Assembly: GCA_034620365.1 (NCBI GenBank)
Contig: JAQGEQ010000046.1
Location: forward strand, 372,001 to 436,000
Direction: 5' to 3'
Length of the DNA stretch: 64,000 bases
From: Pegea sp. RAD2-039
Lineage: Eukaryota > Chordata > Thaliacea > Salpida > Salpidae
Part shown: positions 13,801-25,300 of the stretch, piece after piece
How positions within the stretch are numbered: the first letter of the stretch is position 1
Layout: each line of letters starts with the position of its first letter
The notes under the pieces: model-generated
Seen by the model: only the letters and a program-made list of their open reading frames with translations
The model's database searches: none
Told to the model about the DNA's origin: nothing
Made by a program: the position numbers and the translations under genes

Positions 13801-15882
13801 CATTTCTTGAGTACAATTGTTATTATTATATTTTTTTATTACTAATTCTCACTGTCAAATGAAAAATGTCTACAAATTTCTTTGAAATGAGTATCAGTTC
13901 ACTTAACCACTTAATTACCAGCTTATTTGCTATTTCTCAAACTTACCACAAGTCATTACAAGGGTATGAAAAGCTATTTGTGTAACTTAATCATTTGAAA
14001 CTACTTTGGATCAATGTAATGTCTTTAAAAAATATTTTCAAAACTAGAATACATTTTCCAATGGAATAAAAACTATAAATAAATAACAAAGTTGTAGCTA
14101 AAATAGTAGACTTTCAAACAAACAATTTATCCATTAAACTATTATTTCTAAAACTTTATTTTTTATGTTATTTGAAACTAATAAAAGTTCAAACCTTTAC
14201 ACTGTGTTAAGGATTGGTCAAGTGATTCGAGAATAGTAACAATAAGAGGCATCAACTGTTTGATACTATCCTCTCCATAAAATCCCATCATCCTCTTAAA
14301 TTCAGCATAAACACTGTTTGCAAGTGCTTGCACCTAATAAAAAGTAGTCAAATCAATATTGTTAAACCATTTATGCTAACAGATTATTTATATAAATAAT
14401 ATCATATAAGTCAATTATCTAAAAAGTATTATAAGCCTTAAACTTATAAATTAAATGTTTGGTTACTAATATTAAAATGATTTTATAAGATAAAGTTTAT
14501 ATAGTTATACTTAGCATAGTTATATATCTTAAAAATTAAAATTCACTAAATCATAAAACTTTTTATGATATATTATATGATTACTTGTTAGATATAAACA
14601 GTTAACATAAAAAAAGAAAACTTTATAATAATATTGTTACAAAAAAAAGTAATAAAGTTGAAAAGGCTAAAATATCAGGTAGTAAACACAAAAGATGAAC
14701 TAATAATAAAATTATTTAATTTAAATTGATTATCATAATATAATCACAATTGATAACAAATTGAAATTTTAGATTATTAAAGTTTTATATAAAACACTAA
14801 CTTAGACATTACAGCTTTGAATAAACGAAAATTAAATTTATGCTTAATAACCTTAAAATTTGTAGGATTATAATTACAGTAAACATATTTCAAAACATAG
14901 CTTGATTAATTAAAAAGGTCAATTATTTCTTTATTGAAGTAAACAAAAACAATTTTTTACAACTTGTTAGTTTATTCTGTTGATGAAAAATAGTTTATTT
15001 ATTTATTTAAAGCATGCAACACTGTAAACATAAATTTAGCAAAAGACATGATACTATATTCTCAATCATTTAATAATTAATAGTTTTATCTAATTAATCA
15101 TTTGAAGATAGCACCACAACTATAAAGATATTTTCTTTACTAATGTAATAGTCATAAAAGTTTAAAAACATTATTCTATTGATAAGCCATTTAATATTAT
15201 GAAATGAAACTTATTTATAAGTTATGTTGAAATTTATAAAAACATTTATATATGTTATATGATACTTTGTTTTCAAAAACGCCAATTTTTTTTAAAGTCT
15301 ATAAAAATCAAATAAAAAATGTATTTAAGCTCATAACTACATTAAACTTAAATATTTTAAATAGAATTTAAACATTGAAGCATTACTACAAAAAAAGAAT
15401 TTTGAATATTAAGAAACTTTAATAGGGACGTTTTTACAGTTACATGCAAACTTACTTGTACCGGTATTTGAGGACCAGACATGTCCTATGTTTGCATGCA
15501 TAGCAAATATCATTTTTAATAATCAGTACTTTATATATAAACAGAGTATGTCACATTAAATAAAAAACTTTGTTTTTATAAAGCAGATTATTTTTGAATA
15601 AAATTATAATCTAAAAACAACTAAAAGTTTATAAAATAATTAATCAAATAATAACATAAAAATTAAACAACAATAAATTATTTTTTTTAATAATCAAACT
15701 GTTATTAAAACTTCTTTAAGAAACTGAAAGGAAAATATTAAAATATCAATAAAGAAAAATATTATGGTAAACCATTGCATAAATATAACTGATAAAAATG
15801 ATATCCTTACCTTCTCAGATGATAAACCAATATTTACATCTTGTTCTGAATCATAAATAATTTCATCTTTCACAAAAGACAT
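4810..15882 (-). CDS. MAPK8IP3: JIP3/JIP4-type MAP-kinase scaffold and motor adaptor
   Basis: Scaffold that ties JNK modules to kinesin-1 and dynein on moving vesicles. Exons: 15882-15811, 14333-14195, 13596-13381, 13309-13239, 13082-12988, 12511-12340, 12292-12208, 12154-12004, 11792-11680, 11612-11480, 11422-11251, 11154-10955, 10751-10503, 9429-9225, 9135-8992, 8933-8732, 8595-8524, 8262-8228, 8047-7896, 7826-7678, 6769-6621, 6567-6365, 6035-5953, 5356-5129, 5075-4810. Phases all match, giving 1251 aa (human JIP3 is about 1330). RH1 at about 25-70 (ANSVYAEF), coiled coil 71-165 (ELEMLREDN), leucine zipper 371-415 ([11 protein letters not shown]), RH2 473-530 ([20 protein letters not shown]), then a WD40-like propeller ([54 protein letters not shown]) ending in [10 protein letters not shown]. 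Invertebrates usually have one JIP3/4 gene (syd, unc-16), so the vertebrate symbol is nominal. The exon 6035-5953 donor (GTCGGT) is the least certain junction. Confidence 0.95.
15456..15482 (-). CDS. Candidate alternative first exon of JIP3/4
   Basis: Inside JIP3/4 intron 1, ATG 15482 opens nine codons (MSGPQIPVQ) that end at a strong donor, CAA|GTAAGT. The phase is 0, the same as the annotated first exon, so it could splice straight to exon 14333. It sits in a short GC-richer patch flanked by the inverted words ATGCAAAC and GTTTGCAT. Homologous genes do use alternative starts, but this exon has no similarity support. Confidence 0.3.
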
Positions 15883-17266
15883 ATTTTAAAAGTTTAATTT
15901 ATTGGTATTACTACTATTACTAATGCTACTTTTTAAAATTGGCCAGGTTTCGAAATTTCAAAGAAAAGATGGAACTTCTAAAAAACAAATTAGATTATTC
16001 ACAAAATTTAAAGCTTTTTTATTAGAACAAATCGCCTTTCATTATATCTAAAACTATTTTTACAGTATTCAATAATTTTTCTTAATAACCTAAATAGATT
16101 CAAGCAAAATCTAAATATCCGAAACATGTATCAAATAAATAAAAACATTCATACAGATAATTCAAAAGTCATACGATTTAAAACCTCGATTTGTGGCAGT
16201 AAACAAACTTTGTCATTAAATTAAGTAAAACATTCCTAAAATGGCTTTAAACTGTTGAGTAAAAAAACTTTTGATGTTTCTTAAACTTTATAAAATGACG
16301 TTTGGCAACTAAAGAAAAATGATCTTTGTCAAAAATACAACTCTTCATCTTTAGAAGTTATAAGGATATAATTAAAATGTTGAGCCCTAAGGCTATACTA
16401 ATAAATAAAATATTTCAAAACAAGCTCATTAATACCATAGTTGGCTTAATTTTCTTTTATTTGTATGTGAAAAAAGGTAAACAAAATAATATTTAATAAT
16501 CTTAAATTACAAAAAAAAATTTCATTAAATACTTTTAGAAAATTTAAAGCAAATTTTAAAGTATTATGAGCTCTTAATTTCTCTCTATTATAAAAGAAAG
16601 ACAGAATACATGCAGTAAATACCTAAAATTTCAAAATTTTGGACATGCTACACTAAAATGACTTCACAGTCTCATTTACAAAGATTTTTTGAACTGTTCC
16701 AGCAGTTTTTATTCTTATGTTTTCTTTTTATAAGACTATAATACTCATTCAACTTTTGAGTAGAAAAAGTTGTGTACAATTAAACTAGCTGTAATAAAAA
16801 AAAATTGTACTTTCTTTCGAAATATGTGCTGACTTAAGTAGTAGTGTAACTTTTTAGGTGACTAATAAGACATAATAGATTGTGTATTAGTAAATTGATT
16901 CATATTTTTCTGTTTCGTGACTTTGCAATAGAGTTTGGTAATTGTATTTGCATTATACTTCTCTATAAATAAATGTATTAAGAGCTTTAGCTTAATTTTT
17001 CGTATCCAGATTCGACAATGTATGCAAAGTCTAGAAAAGTCTTGAGTTTTTATTTTTAATTTGCATGATACTATTTATTTACAGCAGGTTACCTTTACGG
17101 TGATTGAGTTGAAATTTTGAAAGTTTTTTTTTGAAAACAGCTATGATATATTTATGTAGAAATTTTGTTTTAACCAAATTCTTAAAGATAAGTTTTAAGT
17201 AAAACTGAACTTAAGTTTAGATATATCTAAAATTGTTATTTATATTTATTTCAAGTACAGGTAGAA
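15883..17266. other. Intergenic between divergent JIP3/4 and cofilin genes
   Basis: About 1.4 kb separates the two divergent starts, so both promoters should lie here. A TACAG acceptor-like site at about 17256-17260, just before the cofilin ATG, hints at a non-coding upstream exon for that gene. Nothing else is evident. Confidence 0.4.
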
Positions 17267-17857
17267 ATGGTTTCGTCAGGATTAAAAATTCCTAATAAAG
17301 TAAATGAAGTGGCTAAAGATGTCAAACAAAAACTTCTTGGTGCTGTTTTAGTTGATCTTGATAGCAAAAGCAACACTCTTTACATTAGAAAGACCTATTC
17401 CCCAAAATTGAAACACCCATTTAGAGCTTGCCTTAATGATTTTGATAATACAAAAGCTTCGTAAGAAATTGTTGTCAGTTCACAACATTTATATCACAAC
17501 TTATTTTTCAACAGGTTTGCTATGATCAACTTGAAACTTTGTACAACTGAGCTGCATAAGCGAGAAAAGCTGATTGTAGTGATCTGGATTCCAAGAGAAG
17601 CAACTACCAGAGTAAAGATGATAGCAGCTTCGGGATTTGAAGTTATTCGTCGAAAATTTTCTGATTGTAATGCCATAATTGAGATTTTTGAGAAAACATT
17701 TGATAAAAATATTGATGACATTCTGTCAAAAACTATGAAAATTAGAGAGGGCTGCTCTTCAATAGAAGGAGTTCCTGTGAAGATGAATGAAGTAAATGAG
17801 TATGTCTTTGCTGACGATCTTAATCATGATAATAGTGATTTTGAAGAAGAAGAATAA
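17267..17857 (+). CDS. ADF/cofilin-like actin-severing protein
   Basis: Binds and severs actin filaments and speeds monomer turnover. Two exons, 17267-17460 and 17515-17857, joined across a 54-nt intron in phase (TC|G), give 178 aa; the family is usually 140-170. The long actin-binding helix region is recognisable: LIVVIWIPRE-ATTRVKMIAASG-FEVIRRKF matches the family pattern of a hydrophobic strand, W-x-P, then K-M-x-x-A-S and a basic helix. A Ser lies at position 3 (MVS), the place of the regulatory LIMK-type phosphosite. The N-terminal half is divergent and the tail is unusually acidic (DDLNHDNSDFEEEE). Neighbours are JIP3/4, divergent, and LANCL3, convergent. The fold is confident; orthology to cofilin rather than another ADF-H protein is less so. 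Confidence 0.78.
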
Positions 17858-18039
17858 CTCTCTTTTTTAACTTTGTTTTAGTTGTTATCTTGAAAACTAA
17901 TAATACTAATTTAGTAACTCCATAGTTTTTAAAAGCAGAAATCTGTTGTATTTACAATCAGTTCTCATAAAAAAGAAAATATAAAAACTTCTTATAACTC
18001 TTACAATCTTCTTATAAAAAAATAGTACGTTTTAACCTT

Positions 18040-18045
18040 AATAAA
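18040..18045 (+). promoter_or_regulatory. Poly(A) signal AATAAA, cofilin-like gene
   Basis: AATAAA about 180 nt after the cofilin stop, in the 520-bp gap shared with the convergent LANCL3 gene. Confidence 0.4.
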
Positions 18046-18377
18046 TAAAAAATTGCAAGTTAATAAAGCGCTGCTTCTGCTAAATGACCAAAACTAATTT
18101 TTTGTTTATGTTTCTAAGATGATTTGAAAATAATTGTAATAAGTTTTACAAATTCTTCTGATGTAAATGGCTAAAATTTTGAAATTATTTTGAATATTTT
18201 GTTTTTTGTTGATTTAGTTTTAAACTCAGTTCACCTAAGTTTTAATTTCTAAAGAATTCAAGCTTGTTTACTTTAAATTATTGAAATAAAATGATCAAAA
18301 TGATCGAAGTAAAATGTGACAAAAATCATTTGAAATTTTGATTTCAATGACAAAAAAGAATTTGCTGAGAAGATGAC

Positions 18378-21222
18378 TTATGATATAGTTTGTAGAAATA
18401 TATCAAGCAATGGAAATTCAGCTTGACGTGGTCGCATTAAATCATTTAGGAAGCAAGCAGTCCCAGCCCAGCCCTCAAATAAGCTGTAAGGTCTATCAGG
18501 GTTTCGAGAACCGCTTCGAAAATCACGAGTGAACATAAAATCGCCATATCTATAAAATTAGTTAGTGATTGTGAAAACTCTACAAATATATAATAATGAA
18601 ATATTTACTTAGAAGATTAATTCTATTTATAATACTTCTAAACGTAAATAATTGATGGAAAAGTATATTTAAAGCTCCAATTTCATAAAACTTAAATAAA
18701 AAGTTGACTAAAAATTCCTTTTATTAAATAATTTATACTTTTGGTTTTATTTGAAAAGATTAGTAATTTGCTTTTTCGATCAATTTTTTAAATCTTAAAA
18801 TATTATATACTGAATTAATCCTTTTTTTTTACAAATGTATTAATGTAATTTAATTAATGAGATAAAAATATTCACCAAACTAGATTATTTTTTATTATAT
18901 ATTTTGTAAGACAAATTAGTAAACACTAAATCTATTCCTGGAATGATTTATACAAAAGTTCAACAAATTCTAGAATTAAATCTTACTTTTGTGCTCGATA
19001 AAGATATTTTGGACTTGCTGTTAGTCTGTACATCAAAAGATGAACAAATCCACTACCACTAACGCCGTGACAAATACCAGGACCCTTACGCAACAAGCCA
19101 AACTTCCAAACAACTTCTGCCATTTCACGGCATACTTGTAGGTAATGATCCTTCTTTCCAAGCATCATGTAAGCACGTGCAAACATGTAGATGACACCTT
19201 AACAATTGATCACAATAAAACATAATCACATCAGTCTGTTTTGATACTTAATATAAAATGATTTGAAGTTACATCATTTACCTGCAGATCCATGGCACCA
19301 ATGAACAAGCATCTTTTGATGGTGGCTACCGTTTAAGCTTAAAGCACCTTCTAGGTTGGTAGCCATGTTTCCATCTTTAACACAATAATTCAGTAGAAAT
19401 TCTACTGATTTTTCGATGGCTGAAATTGCTGGGTTGTTGTTTGTTAACAAATCTGGAAGCGAAAGTAAAGTTTGTAGAATCCCACATATACCGTGACCAG
19501 CACCTAAAAACAACTTTACGAGTCAATAAATGAAGTATAGAAATTCTTTTTAGCGTTGAAATGCAAATTAACGAGTTTGCTGAAATATTTTCCAAATTTA
19601 ACAAAAACAATTTTGTTGTAATTTCTTCTTTACAAAATAAAAATATAATATGTTGAAGGCTTTAATGAAGTCATGCGTCGCTTATATTAAAAAATCATTT
19701 TAGTTTATTTTAGATCAAACTTACAAGTGTAAGACAAGTTAAAAAGTTCAAGAACCACTCACCTAGATAAAGTGTTCCATGATAAGCATACATTAGAGGA
19801 ATATCACCATCAAAATTCAAACGTTTTCGAAATGTTTTTCCAGATTCCACAATAATTTCACCTAGCTTACATAGATGTGCTGAAGTTAAAATATCTTTTT
19901 TCAACTCTCTTTTCATTAGTAATGCTCCCATGATATACCCAGATCTAGAAATGTTTTAATTTTCATCTAGTCAACTTAAGAAATCTTTTGAATTAAATTG
20001 AAGTTCACATTTTGTAATATCATATTTCATTATGATTAAAGAAATTATTTTATTATTAATTATTTACCTGCCAACAAAAAGTTCATCTGAACCATTTTCT
20101 AAAAAGTCTATAGGTTGACATGCTTCAGCCAAATCGATGTATTTATTAATGTATATTTGACATTTCTAAGAATTACAAAAAAAGATTAATAAAATTCCAT
20201 CAGAAATCTTCAAAATATCAATAAACTATTTTTTAAAGTTTTTTAGCCTGTCTACACCTCTTTCTTCCCAATCATGTTATAAATGATAGCAGCAACCGCA
20301 TATACGCCTCCACAACCAGTTAAGAATGCGACACGTTTTCGATTACTAAATGATCACAATTTTGTCAGCATAGCTTCAAATATTTAAATATTTAAAATTA
20401 CCTGGTTCTATAATCGTAAAAATATAAGCTGGATTCTATATAAGTTTGAGCATAATGTAAAAATTCTGATCTTTTATCTCGAAAGTTGTAAGAATTTGCT
20501 AAATAATAGAACATATAAGCAATTCCAGCAGTACCCACATACAAACCTGAATCAAATAACTAAGATTCAGATATTTTTAATTAGAAGAGTAAGACTACTG
20601 CATAACCAGTATAAAGTATATGATAAGTTTAGTTTTATACAACTTTTAAAATACCCTTTTCATTTTATACAATTTTTCTAGTCTTCTGTATAAAGACGAT
20701 ACTTAAATATTTTATATTTTAAATATATTTTAAAAAATTAAAAGAATTAGTTGAAGGAGAATATTTTAAAGCTTAACAAAAACTCTGCAATCAGATAAAA
20801 TAAACTAATAATTTATTAAAAATATTTTAGAGGTAAATTTAAGATTTTATAGTCAACAACTAAAAACTTAAAATATAAAAAACTCAAGGTAAAGAGCATA
20901 GAAGGTCAAAGTAATATAAAAAATCATTAACATTTTTGTTTCTTAGATGATAAATATCAAAATAAAAAATTTTGTAGAAATATAACCAAAAAATGGACTG
21001 CAAATAGATAAGCAAAAAATTGATCAACTTTAATTCAACTAATTGAAAAACAAGAAAATAAATTTTGTACTTACCTCCTTCACCATTATTTTCAGTCGGC
21101 TTACAGTTCTTAAGAATAAAATCAATGATTTTTAGTATTCGCTCTTTTAGTGTCCCTTCAACAATTTCAACTTGGCCATTTTCAGGATAAGGGTTATCAA
21201 AATACCTTTTATGTGATGACAT
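18378..21222 (-). CDS. LANCL3: LanC-like protein, LANCL3 type
   Basis: Eukaryotic relative of bacterial lantibiotic cyclases; LANCL proteins bind zinc, and LANCL1/2 add glutathione to dehydroamino acids. Exons: 21222-21075, 20546-20402, 20345-20258, 20165-20068, 19944-19763, 19503-19282, 19197-18987, 18549-18378, all phase-matched, giving 421 aa (human LANCL3 is 420). GxxG blocks of the toroid: LYVGTAGIAYMFYYL, TGCGGVYAVAA, DELFVGRSGYIMGALL, GAGHGICGIL, HWCHGSAGVIYMFARAY, GICHGVSGSGFV, SLFEGWAGTACFL. The zinc Cys of HWCHG and the Cys-His pair of GICHG are kept. The C-terminal part (FTRDFRSGSR, QAEFPLL) points to LANCL3 rather than LANCL1/2. The initial ATG is in a good context and no upstream exon is needed. 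Confidence 0.93.
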
Positions 21223-22351
21223 GGCAAAATCAGGTAAAATATATTATATACAAAACTGCATAAAATGTAATTAAAGGTTGAAAATGTAATATAATCAGCT
21301 CAAAGAAAAAATACTAATGATGGCACCATGCAAAATTCTACACTGTAATCTACAAATGTAAAAGTTTATTTACATTTTGCATTCATGCGTTATTGATACT
21401 AGTTACCAGTGCAATTTACAACTAAATTGGCTAAATAACTTGTTAACCTGAACGCGTGAAAGATGGTTCACTATTAATTTTCTAATATTCAAATTTTCAA
21501 ATAGCTTTATCATATTTACAAAAATATTTTAGCATAAAATAAGTTACATATAAGGATGTAGAAACAACATCTCTATATTATTGCAGTATATAGGCTTCGT
21601 AAATTGAAAATTCAAAATTATTACTAACCTTTTTAAATCAATAGCTAAAAAAACCTTATTTTGTATTTATCAAAAGTTTTTCTTAGTTTATTTTCAATCA
21701 AACATTTAAAATTTAAATCAGATACAAGATAACTTTATATTGATTTATATTTTGGATGTTGTAAATGGTAGTTAAGGGCTTTATTGCTTTCTACTAAAAA
21801 ATAAGACTTCTTATCAGCTAAATGACAAAAGTCTGTGTAAAAAGAATTGACCAAATACTTTACAAATTAAGGTACTAAATTCACTTCGTTAAACTGTTTT
21901 TTTTTTCTGGCCTTAACAGGTTTTAAAATATTTTAGCTGATAACACTAATCAAATACATTGCTAGTTAGATATGAAATTTTAAAATAAAAGTTACTAGCG
22001 TAATAAAAGAGTTTTCCGAACAGAAATGAAATAATTACAAAATAAATACTTCACTTATAGATTAAGCAAACTGAGCTTTTAAACCACCTAAAACTTTTTC
22101 TAATTAATGCTTTACCTTTTTAATTTAATAATATATTAATAATCAGTTTCAAAATATCCTTATAGTTGAATCTTACAAAGTATCTACAAAATTTATTAAG
22201 GTATATTACTCTTAACTATTCATACAGAGCACATAATCATGATTAACTAAATATTTGAAATGTTTAATCCTCATTTTTTAATTTAAAAAATTTTGCCTGA
22301 TTTCTAAAATATATTATTTTTAAAACTAAAACAATTGTTGTCACTACATCA
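21223..22351. other. Intergenic between LANCL3 and TPR-CHAT genes
   Basis: 1.1 kb of AT-rich DNA between two genes transcribed leftward. It should hold the 3' UTR of the TPR-CHAT gene and the LANCL3 promoter. No ORF, repeat or RNA gene seen. Confidence 0.4.
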
Positions 22352-25300
22352 TCAGCAATAAGTGAGATAAGAAGACTTGACGCCATTTTCATATCTCCGT
22401 TTAAGTTCTTCTTGTCTCTTATAATAAATTTTTTGAGCTTCTTGTCTTATTTTGATCATTGAATCTTTTCGCTGTTTTTTATCGCCTTTGTTAGAGTTAT
22501 CAGCTGAATAAGATTTTGTGTCTTTTGTATCTTGCTTTATCTTTGGAAACTTTTCATCCAAATTTATTTTTTTCTGTAACATTGGAACCAATCACTAATC
22601 TAACTAGCTGATAACACTAAAACGCATACCAAACACGGAAACCGGATTTTTGTATGCCAATCTTTGAGATGACGAAGAGCTTGTTGATAGCTACATGTCA
22701 AATCATCTAAATGTTCGGCGAACTTCTTTCTTCCAGCTGTTTCAAGTTTTGCATCAGACTTTAGTGAATGAACAGATATCTGAGGTATTTAAGTTTAGTT
22801 AAAATGAAATTCTATGAAAGTTGAAACCTTATTATCAGGAAGCACAACTACATCAAGCGATCTTAATTTTTTGTGTCCTTTTATTTCTTCAGTTGATGGA
22901 ATTGATCCAAAAACTTTTAAATCAAATTTTTCTAACAACTTGTAGCTTCGATGTAAACAGAGCGATATCATTAGCTGAAGACTTCCTAGTAACAGTTGCC
23001 TTGGATACAGAATACCCGTAAGCAACAAAATAGCTTCTTACTACTAAAACCTGTTCTGTAAAGAAGGGAGAAATACAAGAATTCTGCGGACTTCACGCAC
23101 TCCAATTGCCGCTAAGTATTCTTGAATCTCGAGATCATTCCACAAGTAGTAAATTGTAGCATGATCGATACTCACTGGAGTAGCAGGTGAATGTTTGAAG
23201 AGTAGTAGCTGTAAATACGAGTTAATCAGATCAATAACAAGATAAGATTAACTCACCAAATCAACAAGACCACAAAGCTGATGCTGTTGAAGAGGAAGTA
23301 TACGTGATGACGTCACTAAGCACGCGTCGTTAATTAGAAGTTCTAACAAAAAATCAATCAACAAAAGATGATATAGAGTATCAAATACTCACCGTTTAAT
23401 CCAATCAGTGCTTGATGCGCGCGAAGCAAGATGACGTCACGATCACAGTGCGGGAAGATGATCATAAATGAAGAGAAAGAAGAGTGAGGTTGCTCTTCCA
23501 CCAATTGAAGATCAAATCCAATCAACTCGATTAAATCGATGACAACTACGTCATCAACAACATCAAGAACTACTTCAGCAAAACCAGTAAAGCGGAACCT
23601 CGTCGATTTTGAAGAACAGCTGGTAGCATGATGACGTCACTGTTGTCATCGCGCTTTAACCGCGATCCACTTTCTACAATGAGATCGATGAGGAAAGTGA
23701 TGACGTCAAAGTCGATATGTTTGACGACTAGTGCAAGTGAAGCGATCGACTTCTGTAGTCGCGTTATCGCGTCAGTGACGTCATTAATTCGAATCGGTTT
23801 TCGTATTTTTTGCTCTTCTTCATCCACAATCCGTTGAAGCTGCAGAGTCCGTAACGCTGAAAGATCGATGATGACGTCACAACCGAGCATCGTGAACGCG
23901 CGAGCAAAATAAGGATTTGAAAATCTAGTTTGGATTAAGATGAAAATACAGAAGATCGGATGTAGAAGGATCACTTGTTCATCATCTTCCTCTTGGCTTC
24001 GTGAAGCGCCTTGCTAACACGATTCTCATCTTGAAGAAAGGAGTAGAAGAATGAGAAGAAAGACTCAGAAGCAGCATCCGGTACCGGCCATTGTGGAAAA
24101 AGGACACTTTGGGCGCCTGTGGGATATGATTGAAAAGATGAAAAATAAATATGATGTCTTGCCTGCATCTAATAAGCTCCTTGCAATCTTGGGATCAGGA
24201 TTAGGAGCGGAGATGACGACAAGCTTCAACCTGTACAGTGGGAAGAGTGACGTCACATCTCGAAGTGAGACGAGAAAGTGAGAAGTAGGAATAGATGATC
24301 CGGGAGACGGATAAGGATCCGGAGCAAGAAGAAGAAGCCCTGAAAGATAAGATGTAAACTTGAGATGAAGAAGAAAAGAAATAAACCTCTTTTGCTACAG
24401 CAGAAAGTGCTGATGTGAATGAGGGAGCAAGTCTGAAGAGCTTCCAGGAAGCAGCTCTTCATCGCGCGACTTCCACTTATTACTTCAACATCTAATAACT
24501 TCGCGACCTGTAAGCGATGACGTCATCAACCACGTGACTTCAATGATGCGAGTAATCACGTGATGACACTCTTGTAAAGAAGCAGGGAGAGGAGGGATCT
24601 TCCAGGTGAGATCTTCATCAAAACAAAGATCGTGATTGGATGATGGCGAGCCAATCACTCGAACTGATAGCTTTGTATCAATCTAAGATGTAGACTAGGA
24701 TCACTGGGAGCAAGCACGAGTAAGAAGTGATACTTCTCTATGAGGAGTCTTATAGATGTTGGATGAAAGGATTGGGAAAAGATGAAAGTCAGAGGAGACA
24801 CGACAAGAAAAAGTCTTTTCAATCCCAGATTTTAAAAGTGCTTCCAACTCGCTTTCTGAGAAAATCTTCTTCATTTGCATCTCTCTGTCGTGATTCAAAT
24901 CTTTCATATCAATCGTCATCTCATCATCACTACCTCAATGATGAAGAGTCTGATGACGTCATCACTGTCGATTGTAGCTGACTATTTTGTAGAAGAAGAA
25001 TATTGGATGATTTGCTGATGTAAAATCGAGATCCTAAACTTTCATCAGTTCTCGGATCAATTAGCTCCATGAAAGGGATCTTGGATGAAGACATCAATTT
25101 GTTTGTCTTCATCATTTCAATTTACTCACAAACTGAAGAACATCATCGACGACAAATGTCACGCTTGAATGAGTTTGCTGTAGTAGTTCGTAGAAAGGTT
25201 GGATCAACATCTTCCATATTTCGTTTAGAGATGTTAAATGATCAGCTGATTGTAAATGATCTTCATTGGAGGTAGGGGAGTGATTGGCAGTATCAGAGGT

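Noticed and set aside
24051-24281. Plus-strand ORF of 76 codons
   Set aside because: It lies opposite TPR-CHAT exons whose frame and phases are supported by CHAT motifs; several other plus-strand ORFs between 22800 and 25300 are the same kind of shadow.
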